The translations under genes were made by a program, and so were the position numbers. Shown piece after piece: positions 18,831 through 31,110 of a stretch of 64,000 bases of DNA (its first letter is position 1; each line of letters opens with the position of its first letter). The stretch lies in contig CP142456.1 in NCBI GenBank assembly GCA_038049695.1, forward strand, positions 22,912,501 through 22,976,500, written 5' to 3'. The notes beneath the pieces are model-generated. The model did not search any database, was not told the origin of the DNA, and worked only from the letters and a program-made list of their open reading frames with translations. The stretch comes from Cinnamomum chago. Taxonomy: Eukaryota; Streptophyta; Magnoliopsida; Laurales; Lauraceae.

Positions 18831-21800
18831 TTTTTAATTTTATCTTCTCATATTTCCATATTTTTGTGATCTGATTTAAATGTGGTGTAGATGATTAGAC
18901 TCATTATGCTCATACATGAATCTTATATTATGAAGCAGTTTATGAGTTTTAAATGTGGTTTTGATTTGGATTGATTTCAAATGATGTGATTTGTGCAAAA
19001 TAATGTCTCTTACTCTTCACATTAGCTTCTTGGGTTTGCTCAACTTGGTAGCTGATTAGTTAAGTGGAAGTGGATTAGGGATTTTGTGTAGAAAAGAGTT
19101 TTCGCATTCAATGTAGATGTCATTCTTTTTATATGCAAAGAAATTGTCATTCTTTAAGTAGGGGTTAGAATTTATGGTGGCACATGAACAAGCACATATT
19201 ATGGTTGAGCACGTTTGGCAATAGGTGAGAAATTCACATATTTAAAAATTTGTCACTGCCCTTGGAATGGGGATTTTTTGTTGAGGATTTCTATAGCTGA
19301 AGATTTCAAATTGATATCAGTATGTATCTATGCATGTAATAAGAAAAAATGACTTTGATCCTCAAGTCCGCAAAAGTGAGAAATCCCAAATCATATAGGA
19401 AAGGCCAGATCTAAAAACCCTCATTTTTAGAGGATTTTAGTTGTCCAAATCCTCAAGGTGCCAAGGAAGAACCTCCAATTTCTATGATTTGTTATGATAC
19501 TTCTCTATGCAAGAAAAAAATAGAAAAATTGTCTCTTTGAGTGGGACGGGCTTTTTCCTTCTTTTTCTATCCACACCAAGCAATCAAACTCATACATTCG
19601 AGCCACACGATCAAGTCCCTAACCGGTTGTGCTGCAGAGGGTTTGGCATGGGTATTTTGCCAATTGTTTTATACAGTGAGTGATTAGAAAAATCTATTTG
19701 ACTCGAAATGGGTTGCTAAATGCTAAGTAACTCGAGTGAGTTTGGTTGGATACTTGGTCAAACTCGGTTAGACTCTCCCCCATTGTGACACATATGAACA
19801 GAACCCCACGGGCCCACAACATAGAGTTGGATCCAAGCCCCACTCATCCAATTGCTGCATTTCATTTCACATCTGTACCCACACGTGGTGTCAACTAAAT
19901 CCATCCATCAATCCTATTTGGCAACGTAAGCAGATCCTAACCCTCCAATCACTATGCTTTTACACCATGAACATCTACCATTGCTAATTTCAATCCTCTT
20001 TTAGCCCATTGATTAGATATTAAGAATTTTCCGGGGTTTGAAATTTTTGCTTATTTAATAAATAAGTTGGATTTAGGTTGAGCCGATTCTTATTATATAT
20101 TCAACCGGCACACCTGTTCGAAGTTCACCAAACTTGAATCCGAACTTATTTATTAAAGATTTGTATTAGACATTTTCAATTCGATTAATAAATAGATCGT
20201 CTAATTTAAATTATATTATATGTTGATCGAGGTTCAATGACATTTTGGAGGGAGAGAGAGTTCTTTTATTTTTTGGTAAAAGGATTGAAGAGACAGTTAG
20301 ATGGAAGAAAAACAAAGGCAGGTAACACCAAGCCATCCAAATTTCAAGCATGGCCCACTGTAGTACAAGCCCTAGAATCAAAGGTTAGGATGAAAATAAG
20401 AGAAATTGACAAAGAAAGGGACATGATTCACCTGTGGCAAAGTTGAGACAATCGTCCCCATTTTTATAATAGACACATCATTAGGCCAGCAGGAAAGAAT
20501 GGGATCTTCCAAACTCATTGGAGAAAAAGAAGAAAAAAACTAAACTACCAGACATCACAAATCAGAACAAACAGAACCCCTCTTTCCCCTTTTTCTTTTT
20601 CTTCTTCTTATATTCTTCCCTTTCAATCAATCAAAACTGAGGATCATTACTTGTTTCTCTCCCTTGGGGCTTCTTTCTCTCAACTCATTTTCAGTAATGA
20701 GCATGTAAATGGGGGTGTGAGCGGTTTTGGTGGTGACTTGGGGTTTGGTTCTGTTTGGGAGAAAGGGATGGTTTGATGGATATGGGCTTGTTTTTTTGTT
20801 TTGGTTTTCTAGATTTTTGATAATGGAATCTTTTTTCTATTTTATTTGTTGAGGGGTGGTTGGAGTTTGGAACCATGGTTAGAATGTCTTAACTGGTTGT
20901 CTAGAAAATATAAGTAAATCGATCAAGAAAGTGTTATGCATATTTATTAAAGGGTCAAACTTATGTTGGAACCAACTCTTATTGGGGATTTGGGTACCTT
21001 ATACATGGGAATGTGTTTATTTTGAGGAGCTCTGATTTCAAAAGGTGGGCCCACTAAAGAATTCTGCTATTTTAAGTCAAGATCTCTCTAAGACCAAAAA
21101 AAAAAAAAAAAAAAAACTCCACTAAAGAACTCTGCCTTTTTTACCAAAAAAAAAAGAAGAAAAAAGGCAAAGTCTTTGAGGACCTGGACTCCTGATTCAA
21201 ATGGCAGCCCATAAAAAATGTGTAGAGTGCAGGAAGATCCGGCTCTCACAAACATGCCGCTTATTGTGTTTTTTTAATATCAGAATAGGTTTTAATCTTA
21301 TGACTTAGGAGTCTATGACTTAGTGAATTCAGAGTGAGAAGAGTGAAATTCAATAGTCGGACCACTATTAAAAATCTGAGCAGTGAGCCACGGGAGCAAG
21401 ATGACTCCTCATATATGTCAAAATCCACAAATTTCACTTCAATAGAAGTTTGCCCCTTGATAATTTTTGGTGGCATGCAATGCACATATCTCCAGGGTTA
21501 CAGTGGATAAGGGGATATTGTAAAAGGTTAAAAGTTCAAAACCTTGTACATCCAATGGAGAGTAAATATTTCCTAAAGCATTTAAGAACTCATAGTGTTT
21601 TGTTCTTATTAATGAATTTAAGCAGTTATAGATGGTGATGTTTAGAATGAAGTTCATTGTCTATGTTTGGATGAATAATAACATTATTTTTTGTATCAAT
21701 GATTGTTGAGAAAAAAAAACAATCTTGATATTCAAAACTCAACCTAAAACCTTGCTAAAGGCTTCAGCAACTATACCTACCAATTATTATGTTGCACAAC

Positions 21801-22443
21801 AATAACCCAGCATTTGCATCATTTAACCAAATTTTAAATCATAGAATGGGTCCATATCACCTCAAGGAAAATTTTATATTTGAAGATTTCATTGGTTGTG
21901 AACCTTTCATTATCAACTTTTATTCATTTGCATGCATTAGTGAAACTTAGACCCGTTCAAGAATTGTGTACGACATCTGTTCGGTAATCCTTGACGCGAC
22001 GGATTGGTTCTTTGACTAGATTCGTTGTTCTTGTGATGTACATTCGAACTTTGTCGTATACGATTCTTGAATTGTCCAGTTCGGACAGTTTGAGAATGCA
22101 ATTATCCATCTTATACTCAATAGCTCATGCAAGTCTGATGTTAGACAGAGTTTCGGTTGATGTCCCATTGTTCTCTGGGTACATACATAGGTACGACTGA
22201 TGTTGTACCTGTGTCGTGTACTTGGAGAACCACGCGGACATGCTGCCGAAATTTTGTCTGACTAGGGGATGAAGCATTCGAGTTGTTGAGTGCAAGTTGG
22301 ATCGTGCATTCTCGAATGGGATAGGACCAACCACCCTGTAGTAAGGAGTTTGCAGTTTATGGATAGGTGACTTGCATGATGCCACGGTACATTGGGCTAA
22401 TTGTACTTGCTCATTTTAGATTTCCACAGAAATAATTACGGAG
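18831..22443 (+). other. CACTA 5' non-coding region, possibly with captured host DNA
   Basis: 3.6 kb with no transposon domain. 20540-20760 looks like a plant gene start: pyrimidine-rich leader (CCTCTTTCCCCTTTTTC), an ATG-bearing GT-rich stretch and intron-like sequence after it. CACTA elements often capture host fragments, but I cannot identify a donor. 21960-22440 is probably the transposase leader. A21 and A10 runs lie near 21100-21160. Confidence 0.4.
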
Positions 22444-25400
22444 ATGGACAAGAGTTGGATTGATTTACCGAATAGGATGTCTCGGGAATACATGGAGGGG
22501 ATTAACCAGTTCATGGAATTTACCAATGGGTTTGACAATGAGTTCATCAGTTGTCCATGTAGAAAATATGTGAATCGGTATTATTACAGAAGAAAGATTG
22601 TCCGAGAGCATCTGATTCTGAACGGATTCTTGAAGTAGTACAAGAACTGGATAAGACATGGAGAAGAGTATGTTTCCTGTCGCAAAGAGGAAATAGATGA
22701 AATTGAGGTGGATGATATGTCAGAGGTTGATCCGATGATCGCGATGCTAAATGATTTTGTGTGCGGGTTGGCACCCGAATACACAAGCTGTGAGACTGAG
22801 GGGGCGGGTGGGAGTAATCCTTGCTTTGGTGCCGATGAAGAAGCCTTGAGATATTTTGAAATTCTAGATGATGCACAGACAAAATTGTATCTTGGATGCA
22901 ATGACTTCAATAAATTGTCCTTTATTGTTGAGATGTTACATATGAAGGCATTGAATCAATGGTCTGACAAGTCTTTCGATATGCTCCTCCAGTTGTTGCA
23001 TCGAGTGCTCCCATCCGGTGCAAAACTTGCTAAGTCCTACTATCAGGCTCGCAAGTTAACTGAAAATTTAGGATTCACATATGAGACTTTGGATGCATGT
23101 CCGAACAATTGTATGTTGTTTAGGAATGAGAATGCCCATCTTGATAAGTGCATTGTGTGTCAGACTTCGAGATGGAGGGAGGACGGGGTTGGTTACAATC
23201 GTCAGAATAGTTCTACAAGTGTTATCAACCGTGGCAAGCTTGTGGCAGTAAAACAATTGAGATATTTCCCACTTAAGCCAAGGCTGAAGAGGCTTTTTAT
23301 GTCATCAAATATTTCTAAACTGATGAGATGGCATGCCGAGAATAGCAGGGACGATGGTAAGTTAACCCATCCAGCAGATTCCCCAGCGTGGAAAGACTTC
23401 GATTGGAGGAATCCAGACTTTGCCTTGGATTGTCGCAATGTGCGGCTTGGTTTGGCTGCAGATGGTTTTAGTCCATTCAAATCCATGACTGGGGCAAATC
23501 ACAGTACGTGGCCAGTTGTTTTGGTACCTTATAATCTTCCTCCATGGATGTGTATGAAGCAACCTTTTCTGATCCTATCCACACTTATTGATGGACCAAG
23601 AGGACCAGGGGACAAGATTGATGTATATATGCAACCTTTGATTGATGAATTGAATGAATTATGGGCTGATGGTCTGATAACATTTGATGCCGAAGGCAAT
23701 GAAATGTTTAAACTCCGTGCCACATTATTATGGACAATCAACGACTTCCCTGCGTACGCCAACTTGTCGGGTTGGAGCACAAAGGGAGAGTTTGCATGTC
23801 CTTGCTGCAATAAGGAGAAGAAGTCAACTTGGTTGAAGCACGATAGAAAATGGGTATACACGGGTCATAGGCGTTTTCTACCTCCATTGCATAGGTTCAG
23901 GAGGGACAAAGTGTCATTTGATGGGAGTCGAGAATATGGTCCAGCATCTCGAACAATGACGGGAGTTGAATTGTTGTCACAGCTCGAGCAGGAGCAAATA
24001 CGTACTGTGTATGATTTTCAAGATTTACTAGCCCCGGTGCTGCCTTCTATTCCTGGTGCAAATAGAAGGCGAGGTCATAATTGGAAGAAAAAAAGTATTT
24101 TCTACGATTTACCATACTGGAAAGATAACTTACTCAGGCACAACTTAGATGTTATGCACATCGAGAAGAACGTTTGTGATAATATACTGTGGACCATTCT
24201 CGGTGTTCAGGGGAAGTCGAAGGATGGTGTCAATGCACGCCGTGACTTGGAAGAAATGAGCTTGAGAAAACCGTTGCACTTGCAGTTGAGAGAGTCTAAC
24301 AAGGCATACATGCCTCCTGCGCAGTACATGATGAGTAAAGATGAGAAAGATGTCTTCCCCTCAGTTTTGAAGGGTGTCAAGGTTCCTGACGGGTATTGTT
24401 CGAATATCGCAAAGCGTGTGAACATGAGAGAAAGAACATTACAGGGTTTGAAGAGTTATGACAATCGTATTCTCATTCAACAGTTACTGCCTATCTCCAT
24501 ACGGAATTGTTTGCCTAAGAATGTTGTAGCGCCGTTGATTGAAGTTAGTAACTTCTTCAGACAACTTTGTTCTAGAGTTCATCGAATTGATGAGTTGAAT
24601 GGTTTGCAAGAGAGGATTGCTGTGACGTTGTGTCATTTAGAAAATTTTTTCCCACCTGCATTTTTTGATGTCATGGTTCACTTGACCATACACTTAACCA
24701 ATGAAGCCCTGCTTGGTGGCCCCGTCCAATTCAGATGGATGTATCCGATCGAGAGGTACATGAACACATTGAAGAGGTATGTTCGTAATAGAGCTCGTCC
24801 AGAGGCATCAATAGCTAAGGGGTATTTGATGGATGAGTGCACCAATTTCTGCGCAGCATATCTTAAAGATAATATTGAAACAAAGTTAACTAGGCCCTCG
24901 CGGATTAATGATGGTCCAGTTGGGGAGGGCACACCATTTGCACTCAACAATATTGAGTGGATTCAAGCTCACCGGTGGGGTGTTGTTCAACACCCCATCT
25001 GTTGTGGCTTTGACTCAGTAAGTTATCACTCATTTATAAGAGTAACTTGTCAGTTTTTTGCCTAAATCATCATACTTGTCGTTAACACATGTTATGCATC
25101 TCAGGACACACATCGATGAGCTGAAACAGGACATGCCTCGTGCTATAGAGAATGAAATTCATCAGTCCCATTACCAGTCATTTCACGAATGGTTCAAGAA
25201 CCACGTATGTATTCAATCATTAGGAGTAGTTTCACTTGTTCTTGTCATATTACTTTCATGTAGTGATATTCAGTGATTACATGCGTTGCGTAGGTGTGTA
25301 GCTTACGAAGAACCAACGATCCGTATTTGACTGATGAAATGAACCAGTTAGCTGATGGCCCCTTTATAACGGCCCGACGTTACACAACTTGTGATGTCAA

Positions 25401-25905
25401 TGGTTTTCGATTTCGCATCAAGGATGTAGATGAGAAATGAGCGACGCAAAATAGTGGGCTCGGTTGTCCATCCGTCGATGCTGGTTACTATTATGGCCGG
25501 TTGAAAGATATTGTTGAAGTTGTATATAATCACGGGTTAAAGTTTCTATTGTTTAAGTGTGATTGGGTGGATCCCATCCGAGGGGTGAAAACAGATAATT
25601 ACTAGTTTACATTGGTAAATTTTAACAATTTGTTACATCGTGATGATCGAATAAGTGTCGAATCGTACATACTGTCATCAATGGCAGAGCAAGTTTACTA
25701 TGTCAGAGATCCGAAAGATCCTAACTGGCATGCTGCAGTTAAAATGTCAAGGAGGGGAGTGTATCAGATTGAATGTGATGAGCCAGATATTGATGCATTC
25801 GCCCAACAAGTTCTTGACCAGAATGCAGTTGTTCAACATGATGAAGATATTAATTGGGTTCGGGAAACCATTGAAGGAGATACAGTTGACTTACATGACC
25901 AATGA
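22444..25905 (+). pseudogene. TNP2-like: TNP2-type CACTA transposase gene
   Basis: The transposase that cuts CACTA ends. 22444-22638 is the transposase-associated zinc-finger region (MDKSWIDLPNRMSREYMEGI, then FISCPCRKYVN). A single in-frame TAG at 22636-22638 separates it from the 785-codon frame 22708-25065, which is in the same phase. That frame holds the Tnp2 domain (CPNNCMLF, CIVCQTSRW, LGLAADGFSPF, WPVVLVPYNLPPWMCMK, LIDGPRGPGDKIDVYMQPL, MHIEKNVCDNILWTI) and the DUF4218 block (RIAVTLCHLENFFPPAFFDV). A donor GTAAGT at 25018 and acceptors near 25103 and 25291 lead to a DUF4216 block (GRLKDIVEVVYNHGLKFLLF, LSSMAEQVYYVRDPKDPNW). Stops at 25438-25440 and 25603-25605 break the last exon. Confidence 0.88.
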
Positions 25906-26012
25906 ACGGTTGGGAACTAATTCACTAATGTTAAATTTTAGTGTAAATAATTTTTAAATGTTAATTTCAATTATCTTGTTTAATGAAATTTATCTTACAA
26001 ACATTTGAACAG

Positions 26013-27880
26013 ATATGTCAGGACGAAAGAGGAGAGATCGTCCGCTGACGATGGACGAGCTGCTGCGCCAGGCCAGCATGCCGTCTAGGGAGCCTAGACC
26101 GGCACCGGATGCCGCCTAGTCTAGTTCGATGGCCCCACCGAGTAGGCCATCGACATCTCATCCGAGTCCATCCACTCCAGTGGATGCTTCGGCGTCGTCC
26201 ACTGCTTCAGCTCCACCATCTCGGCTTGCATCGGCAGATACACAGACTAGTATAAGTTTATTTAATTAAAACATTTTAATTCTAGCAAATTATTTTATTT
26301 CAATTTAATTAGATTATCTCTAATTTAAACAGGTGCTACGAGCACGGGCCCATCTTCCAGCAGGGGGAGCGGCCCTGCTAGAGGGATCCGGACGTGGAAT
26401 TTCGGCCATCCCATTGACGTAGAGTTTGATGAGACATATCATCCGGTGGGCCCTCATGCTCGCTAGCTCATCAGCCAGTTAGGACATATGGTCCGGGATC
26501 CATATGCATTCCCTTTGACTATACTTGATTGGGAGGCATTCTCGGTGGAGACGCTAGATCGTACTTGGCAGCATGCCAAGGTAATAATTTAACATTTCTC
26601 CTCAGGATGTGTCAATTTAAACCATAACTTAATGAAAAATTATTTGTCAATGAAAAATTATTTGTCCTTTTCAGGACAATTTGAGGGCATGTCCTGAGCT
26701 CTTCCGGCCAGTTTGCATGTCGAAGTGCCGGAAGATGTGGAAAGATCATAAAAACAAAGTTAAGATGCAGCACTGGAAGCCTCATTAGGATGCGCCTGAC
26801 ATACTTCAGCAAGTTCCGAGGGGTGTTCTCCCTGATCAGTGGACTCAGCTCGTCCGGTACTGGACGAGCGAGGAGGTTCAGGTGATAAACTTGTAATTTT
26901 TTTATTTTAATTTTAACAATTTACTAGTGACTAACGTAACTAACAAAAATTCCGACTGATAAATATTGAAAACAGAGAGTGTCTGCTACGATGCGCGGAA
27001 CCGCGCAATGCAGGGTCCCGCACACAGGTTGGGGACTCGACACATCACCCAGGTCAGCCACGAGGTAAAAAGTTAGATCGTACATGTAATTTATGTTTTT
27101 GTCATTCTGTATGATAGTATACTAACAATATAACTCTCCACCAAACAGTTGCGTTCCGAGGGTGTTCCGGTCGATAGGATGTCCGTCTGGATGCGTTCTC
27201 GAGATCCTCGCCACCCAGAGGTTGCAGCTATCTTCGTAAGTTTTTATGTTGAATCGTTTAAATTATCTTTCGATTCTGTATGTCTTGTTATGCATGATAA
27301 GATACTAAATGAATTAACTATGCAGACCCAGTATCAGTCACGCCTGGAGGAGTTACTCGAGGAGGAACGCAGTTTGCCATCGCGGAGGGATGAGATATTC
27401 CACTTTGTCGTTGGCCGGGATGGGCACGGATACACGCTCACATATGGGACGGGCATTCCACGCTCGCACATCGCGCGATCGGAGTCATTCGGTGCTAGCA
27501 CCTCCCAGGGCATACGCCTTCGTACAGATGAGGAGGTTTAGGAGTTGCTGCAATCCATGAAGGTAGCGATCAGAGAGGAGGTGACAACTGAGGTCAGGGC
27601 AGAGATGAGGGCCGAGTGGAGAGCGGAGATGGCAGAGCTTAAGAGTCGTCTATCACAGAGTCGCGGCCCGCTCGCTTCAGACCCACCACCCACTACTGAG
27701 GTTAGTAAGAAAAAAAATTGTACGTTTAAATTGTCAATTATGTCTTTGATGCATCAATACTTATGTTTTTTTTATTGTTTTTAACTGTATAATAAATAAT
27801 TACAGGCACTAGACGCTGGCAGCGGCCACAGGGCTAGACATGACTTCGTTGGAGAGGGCAGTCATGATTTAGCATGCTCG
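26013..27880 (+). pseudogene. TNPA-type (Transposase_24/Ptta-like) CACTA gene
   Basis: Start codon ATGTCAGGACGAAAGAGG at 26013 with a basic N-terminus (MSGRKRRDRPLTMDELLRQ), then a Ser/Pro-rich stretch. Seven or so exons are bounded by clean GT-AG borders (for example acceptors before 26333, 26673, 26977, 27149, 27326; donors at 26581, 26881, 27065, 27237, 27701). Later exons encode VRDPYAFPLTILDWEAFSVE, a KCRKMWKDHKNKVK block and a C-terminal coiled coil (VAIREEVTTEVRAEMRAEW). This is the usual second gene, whose product binds subterminal repeats. Stops near 26117, 26464 and 27538 and one in the KVKMQHWKPH exon show decay. Family assignment is by build and place. Confidence 0.65.
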
Positions 27881-27929
27881 ACTGATCCTGACCAGGAAAA
27901 GTTATTTTTTTTAACTCAAGATTTCAACA

Positions 27930-30425
27930 TTTAAGTTAAAACCTTAACTTAAAACTTAGAAAACGAGCCTCCGGGCGCCCAAAATGAGCAAACGGGCTCC
28001 GTTGACCGTGAAACTTGACGGGCACGGGCCCCTAGTCATTCATGACTTGCAGGAACTGACGGAACGAGAATCCGACTCCCGGATTTCTCGTACAGTTGAA
28101 AAGCAGGTTTAAGTTAGAATGTTAACTTTAAACTTAGAAAACGAGCCTCCGGGCGCCCAAAATGAGCAAACGGGATCCGTTGCCCGTGAAACTTGATGGG
28201 CACGGGCCCTAGTCATTCATGACTTGCAGGAACTGACAAAACGAGATTCCGAATCCCGGATTGCTCGTATAGTTGAAACGTAGGTTGAAGTTAGAACGTT
28301 AACTTAAAACTTAGAAAACGAGCCTCCGGGCGCTCAAAATGAGGAAATGGGGTCCGTTGCCTGTGAAATTTGACGGGCACGGGCCCCTAGTCATTCATGA
28401 CTTACAGGAACTAACGGAACGAGAATCCGACAACCGGATTGCTCGTAGAGTTGAAGCGTAGGTTTATGTTAGAACGTTACCCTAAAATTTAGAAAACGAG
28501 CCTCCAGGCTCCCAAAATGAGCAAACGGGCTCCGTTGCCCGTGAAACTTGACGGGCACGGGCCCCTAGTCATTCATGACTTGCAGCAACTGACGGAACGA
28601 GATTCCGAATCCCGGATTGCTCGTACAGTTGAAACGTAGGTTTAAGTTAGAACGTTAACTTAAAACATAGAAAACGAGCCTCCGGGCGCCCAAAGTGAGG
28701 AAACGGGGCCCGTTGCCAGTGAAACTTGACGGACACAGGCTCCTAGTCATTCATGACTTGCAGGAACTGACGGAACGAGATTCCGATTCCCGGATTGCTC
28801 GTACAGTTGAAATGTAGGTTTATGTTAGAACGTTAATTTAAAGTTTAGAAAACGAGCCTCCGGGGGCCCAAAATGAGGGAACGGGGTCCGTTGCCCGTGA
28901 AACTTGATGGGCACGGGCCCCTAGTCATTCATGACTTGCAGGAACTGACGGAACGAGATTCCGACTCCCGGATTGCTCGTACAGTTGAAACGTAAGTTTA
29001 TGTTAGAACGTTAACTTAAAATTTAGAAAATGAGCATCCGGGCGCCCAAAATGAGCAAACGGGCTCCGTTGCCCATGAAACTTGATGGGCACGGGCCCCT
29101 AGTCATTCATGACTTGCAGGAACTGACAGAACGAGATTCTGAATCCCGGATTGCTCGTATAGTTGAAATGTAGGTTTAAGTTAGAACGTTAACTTAAAAC
29201 TTAGAAAACGAGCCTCCGGGCGCTCAAAGTGAGGAAACGGGGTCCGTTGCCTATGAAGCTTGACGGACACGGGCCCCTAGTCATTCATGACTTGCAGAAA
29301 CTGACGGAACGAGATTCCGATTCCCGGATTGCTCGTAGAGTTGAAGCGTAGGTTTATGTTAGAACGTTAACCTAAAATTTAGAAAACGAGCCTCCGGTCT
29401 CCCAAAACGAGTAAACGGGCTCCGTTGCCCGTGAAACTTGATGGGCACGGGCCCCTAGTCATTCGTGACTTGCAGGAACTGACGGAATGAGATTTTAAAT
29501 CTCGGATTGCTCGTTCAGTTGAAACGTAGGTTTAAGTTAGAACGTTAACTTAAAACTTAGAAAACGAGCATCCGGGCGCCCAAAATGAGCAAACGGGCTC
29601 CGTTGCCCGTGAAACTTGACAGGCACAGGCCCCTAGTCATTCGTGACTTGCAAGAACTGACGGAACGAGATTTCGAATCTCGGATTGCTCGTACAGTTGA
29701 AACGTAGGTTTAAGTTAGAACGTTAACTTAAAACTTAGAAAACGAGCATCCGGGCGCTCAAAATGAGCAAACGGGCTCCGTTGCCCGTGAAAATTGATGG
29801 GCACGGGTCCCTAGTCATTCATGACTTGCAGGAACTGACAGAACAAGATTCGGAATCCCGGATTGCTCGTACAGTTGAAACGTAGGTTTAAGTTAGAACG
29901 TTAATTTAAAACTTAGAAAACGAGCATTCGGGCGCGCAAAATGAGTAAACGGGCTGCGTTGCCCTTGAAACTTAATGGACATGGGTCCCTAGTCATTCAT
30001 GACTTACAGGAACTGACGGAACGAGATTTCGAATCCCGGATTGCTCGTAGAGTTGAAACGTAGGTTTATGTTAGAACGTTAACTTAAAATTTAGAAAACG
30101 AGCCTCCGGTCTCCCAAACTGAGTGAACGGGCTCCATTGCCCATGAAACTTGACGGGCACGGGCCCTTAGTCATTCATGACTTGCAGGAACTGACGGAAC
30201 GAGATTCCGACTCCCGGATTGCTCGTACAGTTGAAACGTAGGTTTAAGTTAGAACGTTAACTTAAAACTTAGAAAACTAGCCTTCGGGTACCCAAAATGA
30301 GCAAACGGGTTCCGTTGTCCGTGAAACTTGACGGGCACAGCCCCCTAGTCATCCATGACTTGTAGAAACTGACGGAACGAGATTCCGACTCCCGGATTGC
30401 TCGTACAGTTAAAACGTAGGTTTAA
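27930..30425 (+). repeat. Tandem array, about 178 bp x 14, inside CACTA
   Basis: Fourteen head-to-tail units, each with AAAACGAGCCTCCGGGCGCC, GGCTCCGTTGCCCGTGAAAC, GGGCCCCTAGTCATTCATGA and CGGATTGCTCGTACAGTTGA. Spacing of the repeated words is 175-182 bp. Within most units TGCCCGT and ACGGGCA form a 7-bp stem around GAAACTTG. Units differ at scattered positions. It starts just after the TNPA exons and ends about 360 bp before the right subterminal repeats. Confidence 0.92.
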
Positions 30426-30784
30426 ATTTTAATTTTATTTCTTAATTTTTTTATATTTAGTATAAATTGTCAAATTTTATAGATAACTATTAATATTTAT
30501 TTCCCTTTTTCTGTTCAGGTTTGAGAGCATTGGATCTACCATGGCACCCCGCACGGACATTTTTTTTTCTATAATTGTAATGGATATAATTTGTTGAAAA
30601 CTTTGTAATGTTTTGAATGTAATTAATATAAGACTTTCTTTTGCTATTTGTAATTTTAATTGATGGTAGTAGTTGTAATTTTAATTGATGGTAGTATTTG
30701 TAATTTTAATTGATAATATATCAGGTACAGGTATAAAAAGAAGAAAAAGAATTGAGAAAAAACAGGACGTTTAAAAAAAACTAT
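30426..30784 (+). other. CACTA 3' non-coding region
   Basis: A TTCAG acceptor at about 30518 precedes GTTTGAGAGCATTGG, possibly the last exon. Three copies of a 24-bp unit (TTGTAATTTTAATTGATGG) follow at 30646-30715. Likely the 3' untranslated region and polyadenylation area. Confidence 0.45.
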
Positions 30785-31110
30785 TACTTTTAGCGGCCGC
30801 CACTGGTGGTCGCTAAAAGTAATAGTTTTCACCATTAGCTAATACTTGAAAAATAAAAATAAAATAAAAAAAATCAAAAAATAGTGTATTAGTGACCGCT
30901 ATGGCGGCCGCTAATGCTTCCAAATTTTTTTAAATTTTTTTTTAGCGACAGCCACTTGTCGTCGCAAAAACATTAGCGACCGCCACTAATACTTTTAGCG
31001 ACGATGTATCCGCGTCGCTCTCTTGGCAGTCGCTAAAGAGTATTAGCGACCGCCAGACCACTTTTAGCGACATCATTTGGCGGTCGCTAAAAGTGTTTTT
31101 TTTAGTAGTG
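30785..31110 (-). repeat. CACTA right terminal and subterminal repeats
   Basis: At least eight AGCGGCCGCCA, AGCGACCGCC or inverted GGCGGTCGCT motifs in both orientations, ending at TTTAGTAGTG. Some inverted pairs (for example around 30790-30825) can fold back. They match the left-end motifs. Confidence 0.85.

Larger units (their letters stand above)
18193..31110 (+). mobile_element. CACTA (En/Spm) DNA transposon, 12.9 kb
   Basis: Ends are CACTACTAGAAATTTGACC and, on the other strand, CACTACTAAAAAAAACACT. The 3-bp target duplication GAC (18190-18192 and 31111-31113) is confirmed by the empty site ATGCATGGACGTTCC in the Athila 3' LTR near 50235-50249. Subterminal AGCGACCGCCA/TGGCGGTCGCT motifs cluster at both ends. 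It contains a TNP2-type transposase gene (22444-25905), a TNPA-type gene (26013-27880) and a 2.5-kb tandem array. A few stops break the genes, so the copy may now be non-autonomous, but its ends look intact. Confidence 0.93.

Noticed and set aside
27930-30425. Centromeric satellite
   Set aside because: The period is suggestive, but the array is enclosed by mapped CACTA termini, so it is a part of the transposon in this window.
27930-30425. CRISPR array
   Set aside because: Units are contiguous at 178 bp with no short repeats separated by unique spacers, and the DNA is plant nuclear.
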